The notes under the pieces were generated by a model, which made no database searches, was not told where the DNA came from, and worked only from the letters and a program-made list of their open reading frames with translations. Positions 47,233-61,418 of a stretch of 64,000 nt of DNA are shown here, in pieces. Made by a program: the position numbers and the translations under genes. This DNA is from Manduca sexta (lineage: Eukaryota > Arthropoda > Insecta > Lepidoptera > Sphingidae): positions 7,309,245 to 7,373,244 of the forward strand of contig NC_051119.1 in NCBI RefSeq assembly GCF_014839805.1. Reading direction: 5' to 3'. The stretch's first letter is position 1; every line of letters starts with the position of its first letter.

Positions 47233-48189
47233 AAATATCTCCCTAACAAAAATAGAGCATTTTAGAGTCCAGATTAATTACTTTTAATACTACTATGAAA
47301 TATCTTTTTTATTACACCGAGATCAGGAACATAGATTCTTAATATAATGGGAAATTTAAATAAAGTAACAAAACCAATTAATAAGCACAAATCTACTTCT
47401 ATTTTTTGTGGATTTTATTATATCAAAATGACATACCTATAGTCAGGGTAGAATCTGACGATTTCAAATTAAAGCCTTAATAAGTAAGAATAATTCTAAA
47501 TTTAAAAAGTTGGACTAAATCAGAGGTATTAATGTCAAAATGGAAAAAATATTCGTCAGGTCCAATCTGACGATTTAAAATTAAAGTCTTAATCAGTAAG
47601 AATAATTTTAACCTTAAAAAATACTACTTCTTTATTTTGAAATAAAACCCAATTTTCTAGCAAGCAAGAATTGATAAGCTTCAGAACGTATTCTCGAATT
47701 GGCAGAGAATCGTTCACCCGAACCCCATTCTAAGACCCACAGAAACAAAAATCAATTACCATATATTTTACGAATCTAATAAACCACCCCCGAAACGGGG
47801 TCGTTCACACGACATGCGCGGGGTCATCGACCTCACCCCTGATGTTACTATCTATTTTTCCAACCCCAAGGGTCCGGAATCAAATATTAACAGAATGGGG
47901 ATATCTAATACATTGGTGTTTTGTAAAGTCACGTTTCCATTCCCGAGGGCGCATATTCGGGATGAATTGCGTTTCGAATCTGGAAGTTGTTTAAAAAAAA
48001 ATCGGTTCATGTATGAAACACTTCGACGGTCCCAAGAACAAAATCTCATCTGCAAAATGCTCTGGTTGCAGTATGCAGGTTTTTGCAGTATATCAGTAGT
48101 AATTGATATTGTAACTTAACTTCTTCAGCAAAATACTATAGTTGCAGTATGAAGGTTTTATGATAAATTCCATTTGAACCATTAGTTCT

Positions 48190-48370
48190 AGAATATTGGG
48201 TCATGTCAAGAGGATTTGCTATTGAATATATATATTTTGCCGGTATAGACAGTAGCCTATAAACTTTACCCGGGATCTTAAACTATCTCCATATCAAATT
48301 TCATCAAAATCCTTTTAGTAGTTTTTTGAGTTTATTGCGTTTAAACAGGCAGACTGATATAGCTTATAAT
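48190..48370 (-). repeat. Possible Helitron-like fragment, reverse
   Basis: ATATCAAATTTCATCAAAAT, CCTTTTAGTAGTTTTTTGAG and AAACAGGCAGACTGATATAG resemble the antisense middle of elements like 45838-46075. Boundaries are unclear. Confidence 0.35.
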
Positions 48371-49029
48371 CTTCCTCGATAAATGGGCTTACAACACCGA
48401 AAGAATTTTTCAATTCGAACCCGTAGTTCCCGAGATTGGCCCATTCAAACAAATAAAAAAACTACAGCTTTATGTATATAACTTCATATAAATCTCTTTA
48501 GTAGATTTTGAGAAAATCGATAACATACAGACAGAAAAGGGGAATTTGTTTTATAACATGTATATAGTATTTGGTGTGTTTATTGCTATATGATTACTAA
48601 GTTCTTGAAATTGCTTATATGTTGTTTCTTTTATAGTTTATATTAATGTTTAAATTTGTTAACCATGTTACCTTGATAACATAAGCACTAATTTTCTCAG
48701 TGTCATACTATAACAGTCTGTTCATAATAAGTGTATTTGTGAATGTTGGTACATCTTTATTTGGTAAGCACATAAGAATAATAATACTATACTAAGAAAA
48801 CAGAACCAATATTAATTGTATGCGTAAACTGTTGATGTTCCTGTGTATAATAAATAAATATGTATAGATGAACTGAAATCAATAACCGTGATATAACGAA
48901 CGCTCCATTAAATAACAAAGCACCATCAACTTCATCAGTCCTTTGATGGTAATTACCAGCAATGAATCGATGTCATACGCACACGTCGGACAATAACGTC
49001 AAGCCCGTATATGCTGGCGAAATCGAATA

Positions 49030-49165
49030 GCCGGTTATTTGGATGAGATAATGTTTTCCAGTCGCCGGAGTCCGATGGATGAGGGCGGCCCAGAACCGTC
49101 TCCTGTGGCGCTCTATGGAGGCCTATGTCCAGCAGTGGACGATTCCCGGCTGAAATGATAATTGT
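49030..49165 (+). mobile_element. RTE-like reverse transcriptase 3' end
   Basis: The plus frame reads MRAAQNRLLWRSMEAYVQQW to a stop (GGCTGA), the typical last residues of RTE-type ORFs. The DNA has GGAGGCCTATGTCCAGCAGT. 5'-truncated. Confidence 0.7.
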
Positions 49166-49221
49166 TTTCTAGGCCAAATAATCGATTTTAATGATAAAAA
49201 GTGCTGGAGTTTACTTACAAA

Positions 49222-49405
49222 TCTATACTAATATTATGAATTTGAAGTGTTTGTTTGAACACGCTAATCTCAGGGACTACTGTACTGATTTAACTAGTAG
49301 GAAATTCCATTATTACTTAGTGCTATCGGCAACTTTTTATCCCAATAAATATTTATTCCAGTTAAATTTATACGCAGGTGAAGCTGTAGCCAAAACCTAG
49401 TAATT
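49222..49405 (+). repeat. Helitron-like fragment
   Basis: ATCTATACTAATATTATGAA, GGACTACTGTACTGATTTAA and GGTGAAGCTGTAGCCAAAAC follow the order seen in 45838-46075, diverged. Confidence 0.4.
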
Positions 49406-49699
49406 AGTCTGAGTTTAAAAATTGCTTTATTTATTGTTGTAAAATTGTTTTTAATTTGCATTAAAATAATACAAAAAATATCTAGGTAAGTATTTTGATA
49501 TACATATTCTTCCCTATCATACTACCGAGGGCTTGCAAATGGGATAAATTCAGGGAAAATACAAGTGATAATTCTAAAACTATGAATCCTAAACAACGAA
49601 CTCAGTATGCAAGCTATGAATTCTCCTATGATAATATTTAAATAATCGGAAACAACAAACATCCCAATTAAAATTGATAAATATTTCCATCTTTACATG

Positions 49700-49960
49700 C
49701 AACTATGAAACTGCTAGCTTTTGCTCGCGGCTCCTCCCGCGTTAATTTATTTGCCCAGGAGAAAACGGGGCCTATATTTTACGGTAGACTTCTAGTAATG
49801 TATTGGCGAAAACTGCATTCAATTCCATGCAGTAGTTTTTGCGTGATGCGTGTACATAGAGAGATGAAAAAATTTAAAACTGTTTTGTGGGCTTCTTTTA
49901 CTCTAATAAAGACTCCACATAATACATGTACATACATACAGAAAGACAAAAATAAAAAAA
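49700..49960 (-). repeat. Helitron-like element, reverse
   Basis: Starts with GCTAGCTTTTGCTCGCGGCT, the reverse complement of the element end at 46040-46075, and continues with CCATGCAGTAGTTTTTGCGT and ATACATACAGAAAGAC. Confidence 0.45.
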
Positions 49961-51049
49961 CTGTTAAGGCTTATCTTGTTCTAACAAATATCTTATTGGT
50001 TTTTCTTCACTGTCTATAATATACAGACATCGGCCTACAACCATTTTAATAAATGTAAAGATGACACTATTCTTTGTGATCGTAATCTTACCAATAATAT
50101 AGCGAGAGTTCGTAATCATGTTTGCAACTAAACGCTAATACCGCTGAACAAATTTGAGTGAAATACGGCACATAGATAGATCAAGACTTCGAATAACATA
50201 CACATCCCGTAAAAATATAACAACTCTTGCCAAAACAAGCTGAGTTTAAGAAAAAACTTCCGTATCGAAATCCAGTTAAGAATATGAAGTGATAAGCTCA
50301 GTACGACTGCCATTGAATGGGGGTGCTGCGCCGAGTGGATTAAGCGACATGATTTTACTTTTAGGGGGGTCAATTGTGACGTTTTGTCTGGCTTGCGTCC
50401 TAGATTTGATTAAAATACTACAGTATAGTATTTTCATTAGAGTCAGCGACTTTGAGGGGAGGTTCACAATTCGACCTTATATTTTTTTTAATAATAAGTT
50501 TAAATTGGGAACCTCCTTCTTTTTAAAGTGTTATTATTTTTTTTTGTTGTTAATTTAGAACTTAGTCAACAACTCCAATGTTGGTAACCACTAAATACCT
50601 ATACGTAAAATTATTTTGTGTTGTTTAAAGGTAGATTAATTTTTTTTTTAAAGTTTTTGAACGTATTAGGTGCTCGTGGTCCGTTTTTGATTCTATTGAA
50701 GAAATAAACATAATAGATATCAAACATTCATACTATATATTCATTCATGTTATATGTATTATCAATTTACAACGATATTTTTAAACTATATATTGGTTAG
50801 AATTGATTACCCCACAGAACATTGTCGGCAGGCAAACGGGCGGTTTAAAACTAAGCCGTAACGCTTTGTAACATGCGCAAAAAGGTGTATTGCGTCGTAA
50901 TCACTTTCGCGGCGCATGAGGGTAGAATGCAAAAATAAACAAGGATTTGTCATAAAATGCGTCATATACACTATTGAATTATTCGCAGAATAACTTGGCG
51001 GAGGATAACTTGAGTAGGATCTCAAGTAGACCCTTAATGTACTGAACTA

Positions 51050-51210
51050 ATTATTTAACAAAGCTTAAGCTGTTATTTAAGAGCTTATTCTCAGAGTCGA
51101 TGTTGTTAACTAAAAAATATTCAGTCGTCAAAATCCGTCATATGCCGACACTTAAGATATCACTTAAGATGTTGATATCCGCTTATAAAATAGCGCGACC
51201 TTAAGATGCT
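51050..51210. repeat. Repeat related to the Kir gene 1 intron 3 pair
   Basis: AAAGCTTAAGCTGTTATTTA, AGAGCTTATTCTCAG and CTTAAGATGCTGAC resemble 31310-31480. Confidence 0.45.
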
Positions 51211-51551
51211 GACTCCAATTTGACAGCGTCAACTGGTATAAAACTGACAGTTCCTCCTTTAATTTTAGCATCAATGTTTCATAATAGTGTACTGTTGCTT
51301 GGTAACGAGTCGACAGTGGCTGCACGGCGCATAAAAAATAAATATTTAAAAAATATTCATAAAGGCCTTGAAAGTAGTATTGTTAAAATTTGGTTTTCTC
51401 CCGATGTTTTGAAGACTTTGTAGCCTTCATGGTCACGGGGGCACTCTAAAAAATTGTTTAATTTTAATATCCAATATTCACGTAAACATAAGAAACTAAT
51501 AGTGTATTATTTTTTGTCTCATCACGAAGAACTGTATTAATAATACAATTA

Positions 51552-51645
51552 TATTAATACCCTGTATTATTTACTGCCCCACTGCTGGACACGGGTCTCC
51601 TCTACTACTGAGGAATTAGGTTTTAGTCGAAAACGCTGGCCGAAG
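51552..51645 (-). mobile_element. SINE family 1, 3' part
   Basis: CCCTGTATTATTTACTGCCC, CACTGCTGGACACGGGTCTC and AACGCTGGCCGAAG are reverse-complement matches to 53863-54190. A family 2-like scrap follows (GTGCAGTAAGGGTTG). Confidence 0.6.
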
Positions 51646-52394
51646 AAATTAAGTATTTATATCAAGTGCAGTAAGGGTTGATTTTTCCATGCCCGTATCA
51701 AAAAAACTATCTAGTTCTAGGCTACATAAGTCGCGAAGTTTATGCGACCTAGCCCAATATGCTACACAATGCCAGCAATGTCCACTGTCGCTATAAATAA
51801 CATCGGTTTATGAGTTGGGGTGTCCTGTCAGAGGGTTGGCTCGTGTCATTTTTTACGTCAAGGGTGATATGAACTCGTGTTACAATGCCTTACTTTGTGT
51901 ATTGTTGATTTCGCACGGATAAAATATATTTTTACCTATGGTAAGTTCATTAATCCAGAATTCAAGGAAATATAAAGAAAAAAATATGCGAGATAAAATT
52001 TTGATTTCAATTTCCAAACATAACTTCTTTCTTTAAAACGATCTGTGAGATTTAAAACCTTCTCCTTTTGTAGTTGGTAAATATTGATATATAATGATAA
52101 AAAGAAATAAAGGAAATTACAGAGATTTATGCTTTAATCCACGTGGGCATAGCAGTTTACTAGACTTCACAATATGTGTTCTTTAGTAGAAATATTACGT
52201 TCGCTTTTATCATTAAAGTCAAATGTTTTTATACCATTTTACATCACGGTCTGTAGCAAAGATAGCTTGCTACAATTATTACTACTAATAGAAAACAGAA
52301 AAATATATGTAGGACATAACATTAACGTTTCTAAAAAGGCATCTTAGCGACGACTCTAGGTAGCTAATCCTAGAATCCCCCCCCAAGGTAATTC

Positions 52395-52765
52395 TTCTGC
52401 GGTCAGTCTCCACACCAAATGCACGCCCATGTATTAGGGGACATTTGTCGCGCCCCTATGTACACAGTTAAGTGTGTATACCTCATGGTAGCCAATTCAC
52501 ATTGAGGCCTATGAGGTCTCGCGAACATTTCCTGGCCTCCCCTTCTCCCATCCTAAGAGGGTTCCTTCTCCTTTCCCCACAGTTCCTTCAGCTATCCCCT
52601 CCCAATTTTCCTCCAGGGCTCTGCAATTGCTAAGCCAATGGATTCCAGTATTACGTTCGCTGTTTCCCCTCACATACTTCTCCAGATAACGCCACTCAAC
52701 TTTCTTCTAGAACCCTGCAGTTGCTAAGCCGAGGGATTCTAGTATCACATTTGCAGTTTTCCCCC
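52395..52765 (-). repeat. Dispersed repeat family 5, inverted, with internal duplication
   Basis: Reverse complement of 20999-21292 (TCTCCACACCAAATGCACGC, TGTGTATACCTCATGGTAGC). The right end is doubled: CAATTGCTAAGCCAATGGAT near 52624 and CAGTTGCTAAGCCGAGGGAT near 52717. Confidence 0.6.
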
Positions 52766-53299
52766 GATGTTGCGGGGTCCGATACAAAAAAAAACCGAAT
52801 AACCGAAAGCGAATTTCTCGATACCGAACTTCGATCACACCCCAGACGGGGCGACACACCATCATTATCGTAAATAACTGCACAAGGGTGACGTGAGGGG
52901 GATACGTATGCTTTCCATTCTCATGTTATTGTTAGATTTTGAAATTATTGATTCGACATTATCAAGCGATTGTACAAATTGTCTGAACAAATTCAGTTGT
53001 TATCAGAGGCATTAAACTGTAGTTATGTTTGCACATTAAATTGCATTCAGTTTATTTAGAAGTGACTAATTGAAACAATAATGTGACTTATGTTTATTAA
53101 GTATACTTTAATTTTAGTGTATTTGAAAAATTATAACAAAAAAAAAATATTAATCGAATTACAATTTACAAGTAAGTCAAGAAACTAATTTCCAGGAACA
53201 GGGTAATATATAACTAGCAATTTCATTTACATGAACATTAAGATACCTACTATGGTTTAGACTTCAGTTTTAGTAATTTATGTTGAACTACATGTTTTT

Positions 53300-53560
53300 C
53301 GCGGCTTCGCCTCTGTGAAAAGTCTTTCTCCCTATAAAAGTCACTAAATCACTGTAACAATTCATAGCGTCACTGGTACGACACAAGTGCCATATATCTC
53401 AGATATTAGATTATAAAATTGCATTGTTTACTAAGGAAGCATATTAGCGGGATAAAAAGTAAGTGTAAATTCAGGATATGGTCTATCCCTGTGCCGAATT
53501 TCATCCAACCAAAATAAAATAAAATCAAATATTACGGACTGACTTGACAAGGGACATTGA
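53300..53560 (-). repeat. Possible Helitron-like fragment, reverse
   Basis: TTTTTCGCGGCTTCGCCTCT at the left and CTGTGCCGAATTTCATCCAA at the right recall reversed elements of the 45838-46075 type. Confidence 0.35.
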
Positions 53561-53744
53561 TACATTCAGTTATGTAATATTTTTTCATTTATAATGCAAC
53601 CTTTTTTATAAATCACATATGTTTTTTATTCAAGATAAGGACATCTATGATTAATATGTTTGCTCATATAACTTACAATAGAATATGATAGATCCGTTCC
53701 GCTGTTTCTACGTTTACTTACAAATATTTCCCAATCTTTCGAAT

Positions 53745-53830
53745 TTATTGTATTATTAAGATAAGAAGTAAAATAGCAGTGGTGAAGGGTCCATATAACC
53801 CGATTCCTACTGGCTCCCTTTATGTAGAGT
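53745..53830 (-). repeat. Short dispersed repeat shared with 23555-23640
   Basis: GTGGTGAAGGGTCCATATAA and CCCGATTCCTACTGGCTCCC are the reverse complement of the stretch at 23555-23640. It directly precedes the SINE at 53863. Confidence 0.5.
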
Positions 53831-53862
53831 TTATGTAGAATCTTATTATCATAATTTATTAA

Positions 53863-54190
53863 GCGGCGATAGCCTAGTTGGGTGTGGAACGGACTGCCAA
53901 GACGAACGTCCGTAGGTTCAAATCCCAAGGGCACACACCTCTGACTTTTCCTAAATCATGTGTGTATTCTTTGTGAATTTATCGTTCGCTTTAACGGTGA
54001 AGGAAAACATCGTGAGGAAACCTGCACATCTGAGAAGTTCTCTATAGAAATTTCGAAAGTGTGTGAAGTCTACCAATCCGCACTAGGTCCGCGTGGTGGA
54101 CTAAGGCCTAATCCCTCTCAGTAGTAGAGGAGGCCCGTGCTCAGCAGTGGGCAAGTATATAATACAGGGCTGATATTATTATTATCATTA
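53863..54190 (+). mobile_element. tRNA-derived SINE (family 1), best copy
   Basis: Intact pol III head: A box TAGCCTAGTTGG at 53870 and B box GGTTCAAATCC at 53915-53925. The conserved body (GTTCGCTTTAACGGTGAAGG, ACATCGTGAGGAAACCTGCA) is followed by the tail CAGCAGTGGGCAAGTATATA, ATACAGGGCTGATATTATTA. The reference for all family 1 calls in this window; the least decayed, so probably the youngest. Confidence 0.85.
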
Positions 54191-55304
54191 GAATGATTTG
54201 CATACCGCATTTATGCATACTAGTACCTACATGTTGTGCCGGTTTCCTTTTCGGAAAATTTAACCTTTCGCCTCTGTAAAATAACAAGATGTAATCAGAT
54301 TGCAGTAGTGTGCCAAGCTCCAACCTTACTGGCTGTATGCTATCCAAAAAAACGCACCATAACGACACATAGTGTCGATTTATATGTATTCGAATGTCTA
54401 CCAAGTTGGCAAGAACATATTTCTAATATACAAGGTCCTTTTAGCATTGCGTTACTAAATGAAAACACATACTAATCTACTTGGAAATAACACTTTACAA
54501 TAAGTTACTTAAGCCGTAGATGTGAAACAACAAAGTGTAAGTTTAGAACAAAATAAATATTAATACAAAATAATTTTAATTTTACGCGCCTTAATGCAAC
54601 TACTACTAGTGTACGAGAATGCGTCGCAGCGACATCACACTTTCAGTCAGAAATAAATTCACGCATAAGCCATATTCGCAATAAACTACAAAATGATAAA
54701 AAAATCTGAAAATGGATAATTTTTAGCACAATATCAGAAAAGGTGAAGACGAGTATGTGGTTTCATTTAGTAACGTAATGTCAAAATGGCCCTGTATATA
54801 AACTAAATTGCATTTGAATTTAACATTTAGGACACCACCACCACTTCATCATACAAACCTAACGTAAAAAGCCTGCTGTATCAGCTTGAGAGACTTCTGG
54901 GGATCAAATCCTCAAGATTCATCATCAAGAAACTTCTGGAACTTTCAGCAGTAGTCTCACTGCTGAATATAGGCTTCTCTTAAAGATTTCCATTTCTTCC
55001 ATTTCCATTACTGCGACCTTTACCAAGCGTATTTGTCTTTCAAGGTTGCCTAACTATTTCTTTCTTTTAAGGTCTAAAATGCATCTATGATTCTAATATT
55101 ATGGATGTTTATGAGCGGTAGAAACCAGTTCACAATACATGACTCGCTTACCAATTTGTTATAAAAATAAATCTATATCTACCTCAATAAGGTTACTAAT
55201 CGAATAAACTACTTGCTCGTTTGCTAACTTATGCTTTATAAAACTATAATTTAGACTGTTCCGGTGACATAGTTGTATGTCTGCAGCAGGTCTCGGAAAA
55301 GTGA

Positions 55305-55446
55305 TATTGGGTTCTTCTACTCAGTATCAGCCCGGAATCTGGAATTTGCGTCCGATATGGCGATAGGCCTATCACATCATGGGTTAGAATACATGGCGGA
55401 AAGTGGATGCACTAGTTGCGCCTCTGCCTACCCCTTCGGGAATGAA
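55305..55446 (+). mobile_element. SINE family 4, partial, opposite orientation
   Basis: TACTCAGTATCAGCCCGGAA, GATAGGCCTATCACATCATG and AGTTGCGCCTCTGCCTACCC are the reverse complement of 39186-39340. Confidence 0.65.
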
Positions 55447-58284
55447 AGGCGTGAGTGTGTCTATTTTTATATAATTCATCATGGAATGTATCCAAGCATT
55501 CTACTATTAAAGTAATATTATTTAAACTGTATAATACAAACAACTGGTTTGACTAGTATATATTGTTCGTACAATGACGTAACAATATCGCAAGCCATGC
55601 TAACTTCGTGCGTAAGCAGCTGATCTATTTAAGAGGCAATATTCAATGTCCTTTAAGTCTTTACCTTTAATTTCTTATTTTTTTTAGTTATTAGATCACA
55701 TTTCATTATCCTATCTTCATGACTGACTGTATCTCTGGGTTGAATTTTATTCACTGTCTTCCCGAAATGTATGCGTTGAATCAATTACAGAATAAATCTA
55801 TATGCAAATTCCAAAAAAAAACAACTTTACATCATTAAAACGTCTGACTTCGCTAATTGTTGTAATTTTTTGTTTTAATTTTGCATTCTAAAAGTAACTT
55901 AATTGTTATTTATCATTTACCAACAACGTACATTTCGGGAACACAGTGAATTTTAACTCCACTTTTTATCAGTATTGGAATCTTTGATAAGGAGGTAAAA
56001 ATGAAAGAGTTTGTTATTTTTTTTTTATATATTTAGAACAAGAAATGTATAGTTACAACCATTGAGGATTTTACATATCATATTGTAAAACCTATTGTAT
56101 AAAGTGAAGAAGAATGACGTTTCAATATTTTTTTTTTTTGTATTTATTTATTATACAAATTAATTATAGACACATAAATTACGTGGAAAATATTATTCGA
56201 ATACTTAAAAACCAGGCAAGTAATCGCTACAGATTTAAATATTCGGTTATTAAATGCTTAATTTTAGGAATGAGTATTTTCGAAACCGCCTATCCATGAA
56301 AGAAATATGGCGTGTGTGGACCTCCCATTGTATTATTGAAAATTCCACCCACGCCCACAAACCATCTTAAATTATACAGAACAACATTTAAACTATAAGA
56401 GCTGCTCTAAAACCGTCAACTGTCAGCGAATCAAAAATATCCACATTTTTAACTCCACTCAAAACGTCAGACACCCTGACTTTAGCCACGATTTGTCAGA
56501 ACCTCTTGGACATTTCCATCTAACATAATAGTGTTCGTAATTTTACTTTATTTATAGAACACAATGCCCACGCAAAACTAATATTAGTTAACGGCTGTCC
56601 TTGCGCTTATCCCATTGCGTAGCGCTTCACCGAGAATTATTCATCCGGGTTTCTATAAGCGTAGCGCTCTTTACGCTTCACCCATAATTATTCCAACACT
56701 TAAAGCGGAAACGTCCAAGAGTGTCACAGTTTCAGCGCTCTCTTATGGACTACTGTTTTGTTGTGCAACATAATGTTTTTTCACATAAGCTATAGAGGTA
56801 TTATTTAAAACGACACAATAATTATATAGAAATACCTATGTTTTAGGTACATTAATAACTAAATCGGTTAATACCATCAACACATAGACACCTACCGCTT
56901 AATTTTATTAATAATTCATAAAAAGACAAAAACGAAATTTCATTAACATTGACATGCGTTTGAGAACCGGAAGATCATTTTTTTGTATTTTTTTTTTTTA
57001 TTTTTGTCTATACTTTTATAAAATACGTTTTGTATCAAAGTGGAGTCAGCTAGCAAAAACAAGGAAAATGGCTGACCTTTTTATTTTATTATTTAGTTTT
57101 TTTTTTTATAAATATCATTGCTTTTTCTAGTACTTAACTTTGGAGTCGGTAAAATACTTACTGAATACTTAATTTTTGAGATTCTTATCTTACGATGCAT
57201 TTTACTAATTTATCCACTATGCTTAATCCAAGTCGGATTGGATGATTTGGTTTGGTCATGCTCGGGTCTATGTGCCTTATTCAAAACTACGAGAGGACCA
57301 TTTTCAAACTATCACGCCGTGTCAATGACAAATTCGATGTATCACACTGGCTATTCATTTCGCCCATTATCGACGGATGGCTTTGGCGTTAAAGGTGAAT
57401 TTCCTTTGCAATCTTTTTTCTCCTCTGCAAGGATTCTGACGTCAGAAGTTAACGTATGTAAAATCCGCGTATAAATTCCACACGTTTAAAAACGTACAAT
57501 TTCTTTTATAAAGAATCATATTTTGGATCTAGTGATACTACGAATGACGCATCCGCGAGAAAGAGGTCGAGCCATACATAAATTGAAACCGCGTATAAGA
57601 AGGTTCGCGGTAACGATACACCGAATCTGACAAATGGCAATCAGGCGTGATACCGAAACTTTTATATGTCTGTACATCGTTTTATATATATGTGCTAACA
57701 GTACTAGGATTATCACATACTACTCTGCAATCGGTTGGTTCCCATTGAGTGAGATATTAAATCGATTGATCGACTAAATGCAGTTAACGATTTTAAAATT
57801 GGAATTTTGCACGCACTAGTGACCATACGGGACTTATATTTGGCATTATTTAATGAGTAATTCAAAGCACCCAAATGGATCTAAGATGTGTATAGCTAAG
57901 AACTATTATGAAATTCACACATAATATGATACTATTTGTGGGACCAATCACAACTGGTACGCTTAACGAGTGATTAAATTACTCTTATATTAATTTTGTA
58001 GCACTCGACCTATATAACTGGCACATGTGACTTATCAATAAGTTATCCAAAATAGTGTGTTTGGTCCCAAGGCGTGCGGGACTAATCACACTGACCAATG
58101 ACACGCCAACGCACAGCTTCACTTCAAAGCGTGATATGTGGCTTTTTGAATTGTCACTTTGTTCTACAATAGTAATTATATTGTCGCCAATACTCGTAGT
58201 TAGACTACAAATGTGATCTTTAATGTGATTGCTAGTGTTGTAGCATAGTGTGCTGTCACTGATATAAATATAGTGTTGTGCCTT

Positions 58285-58292
58285 TATCGATA
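58285..58292. promoter_or_regulatory. TATCGATA octamer (DRE-like)
   Basis: Exact match to the insect DRE/DREF-type palindrome. Further exact copies lie at 58434-58441, 61735-61742 and 61773-61780. No adjacent gene start is recognised, so a role is unproven. Confidence 0.25.
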
Positions 58293-61282
58293 TGTATTTG
58301 TTATGACTTAATCGACAATAGTGCTGTGCTAACTCGACTTTGCAACGTGCCATTGACATTTGAGTGCATTGTGTGATTATGCCTCAGTCAACAAGTGTTA
58401 TGTATTTATGCCATGGTCAATCGTGTTTATGGTTATCGATAAGTGATGTCCCATTGAATAGTTTTAGTCGATATAGTGTATACGTAGTCGATAATCGATA
58501 AACAAAATGGCAACCAACATTGCATTTAGAGGAATCAACACCGAAACGAATACTAGTAAATAGACAGTGAAATTGATATCATATGATATTTTACTTTTAA
58601 ATTCGAAACTATTGGTTATAATATATTTTTTTTATTTATAATTCGCTTACCCGAAGCCTGGACCGTTGCCGTTTGATGTTCCTTTACGTGTTTATTGAAA
58701 AAATTGTTATTTACCCCCCATTCTACTTAGGCTCATCCGGGGAAAACTGGACTTTCACTGTCTATAGGAGGGGTGGCTGTGCTGGCTTTTGGGATTCAGC
58801 GTCTTAGTGCCTGCAATTTAGATTCAATTTTCATTGCTAATTTGGACAAGACTAGTCCTATCAATACAATTATCAAGCGTATTCGTTAATTAAAAATCTC
58901 GCATTGCGAGCAAACTTTGCACTGAGGGTACCTCATCTAAAAAGGTGTCCCAAGAATCAGCACAACGCACCATAATTAGGTGACGATGATCAAAGGATAG
59001 CTACAAGGTTTCGAAGGCTGTATCTATAATATTTACAAACAAACATCTCCAAAATACACGAGGAAGTACGGCATGAGCAATTTCTATTATAGTACAGCCT
59101 TGAAGTACCAAAGTGCATACTAAACATTTCAAGTAAATAGTAACAATTAGTCGATGTTTCGTTTTATTACACTGGTATATTTCTATCGATTGTAAAATCG
59201 ATTTTAAATTCTTTTAATCGTTATGGTTAACTGTATTAGAATCAATTTTATGATTAGTTAAACGTATTGTATATACTATTAAAAATGTTGATGTAAAATA
59301 TTGTAGATTCGATTCTGAAAAACGGTATTACAGTTTCCATCTAACATTATTTTAATACTATTGATCGATTAATACAATCAATATTGTAAAATCGATTTTA
59401 CAATTATTCGAAACGTCGTTAAAATCGATATATTGAGCACAGACCGACGTTTGATGTTGCAGAAATACGTCCACGTGTAAACCTTATTTTATGGAAGATT
59501 TATTTCTCCTTTGTGTCTTATGAAATAGCGAGTGCCACGATCGCTTTTATTTGTGCTGCGATCGAGTTAGCCATTCTTACATATCACACGTTCACAGGAT
59601 TGCCGGGCAATGGAAGAGGCCCACTTATAATGGTAATCAATTTGCCTTTAGAAAAAACCACGTTACTTTGGTATCTTCCCAGGAAATAGGATTAAAAATT
59701 TCCTAAACATTTTATTTGCCACTGAGCCTTTAATTTTGCAAGGGCATCTCTAGTTTATCCATTCTGTCTCAGTGTTTTTCCGGCATTCATTTTAGAAGAT
59801 AGCAAGATCTCTATATTTAGATTTTCTTCCAAAACAGTAGAACTTTCCACTACCTGGCAACCCCACTTCACATACACTATTTCCTACCATTTCTGACGGA
59901 CAATCCACGCAACATATTTTCAATTGATTTACTTATTAATTATGGGCTATTAACCGTCTTTGTACGGATGATCACGTTTTCCGATCAAGGGACACGGAAA
60001 CCAACGATTCTCATATAGAAGAGTACGTATGGGGAGGCATGTTGCCGATATAAAACACACGCATGATATTACATTAAATATTGCTTTTGTTTTAATTATT
60101 ATACATTAACATTACGGGGCTAGGACAGCCTTGTCCAAAATCTAATATGGACAGATTTTTTTTCGTCACGTCAAAGACAAAGCTAAATGTCTAATGATGT
60201 GACAGCTTTAAAACCTAGCAGCTAGTCAGTTTGCAAGTCTAGCTTTGAGCAACTTTACATCCCGTTAATTTCTTTTGAAGAAATTAAACACTTCACGTAT
60301 TTTCAACCCGGAATCCCTTCGACAAAAGTCATATTTTATTTCCGTGTCCCAAGATACCACTTATCTCATTATTCATTATTTTACCTTTAATTTTAGATCA
60401 ATCGTCACGTGTTATTTTTAAACTTTACTTTTTGCTAATTTCACAGCCACATTAAATTAGCCTATGCGTTTTAGTATTGTTTCTGTGTTGCCAATTATTT
60501 TTTTTCACTATAATTAGTATTTTTTCATAAAAAATGCATTAAAACACCTTTCAAAAAGTAGCAGTTATGCTATTGGTTATTTTTGATTGTCCCTTCCATG
60601 GGGTTCGACAAAAGTAGCAACCACAACCCTAACGTAGATTTTGTAGATTTATCGGGCCGGCGGAGTTTTACCCGCTGTTACATTTTGTACAATTTTTATC
60701 ACATGTCGTTCCGCAAATAAATGTCTGCAAAGGATAAAAATTGTAAAACTAATTTTCTTTGTAGCAACCCAGTGTACTAATGTCAAGCGTGTTTAAAATG
60801 GAATTATCCGAATTTATAACCATTTGACAATTTACTCTTGAATATACTGGGACGCCATACCTCACTTTTATAATTACATAATCGGAATATTTGCAATATG
60901 ATTTCAAAATTAATTATTTTCATTCATAAATCGCTCAAAATTGTATTTTATATTAAATCTATATTTTTTATCCAGTCTTTAAACGTCAAATGGTTAAGCA
61001 TCGAGATAATGAAACTTTTTAGAAAATGGTGTTCCGTAGACACGTACACTGGCCAGCATTACCTGCAACGGGTAAATCTCCGACGGCATAGTTGGTGGAA
61101 CGTTTCCTTGCAATCCCTTAAAACTATGAAGATATGATTTACAGTATTTTTAAATATACATATAAAAATATTACAGTTAACGTGTTCGGTTTAACACTCA
61201 CAATATTTATTGCTTTACCAGTTTACTTTACTAAACGGACAATGTCCTCTATACTATTGAGCACTATTTTACCGAAAGACGA

Positions 61283-61418
61283 CAGGGTGGCCATTTTCTG
61301 GAATTTCGGGATATTTTAACCGAGTTTTAGGGAGAGTGATCGTTGTTAAATCGGAGTGTACGTTTTGGAAAAAAAAAATTTTTTTTGATTGATATTTTTG
61401 CAAAAAGTGGCCACCCTG
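61283..61418. mobile_element. Small inverted-repeat (MITE-like) element
   Basis: 136 bases bounded by CAGGGTGGCCATTTT at the left and AAAAAGTGGCCACCCTG at the right, terminal inverted repeats with one mismatch over the first dozen bases. The CAGGGTGG start recalls hAT-like ends, but I see no 8-base target-site duplication, so the superfamily is open. Confidence 0.55.

Noticed and set aside
47814..48119. 101-codon open frame
   Set aside because: No recognisable motifs, splice context or conservation evidence; composition does not support coding.
49705..50019. 104-codon open frame
   Set aside because: Overlaps a reversed Helitron-like repeat starting GCTAGCTTTTGCTCGCGGCT.
57118..57474. 118-codon open frame
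   Set aside because: No in-frame start with good context and no known domain; its hydrophobic first half is T-rich low-complexity sequence.
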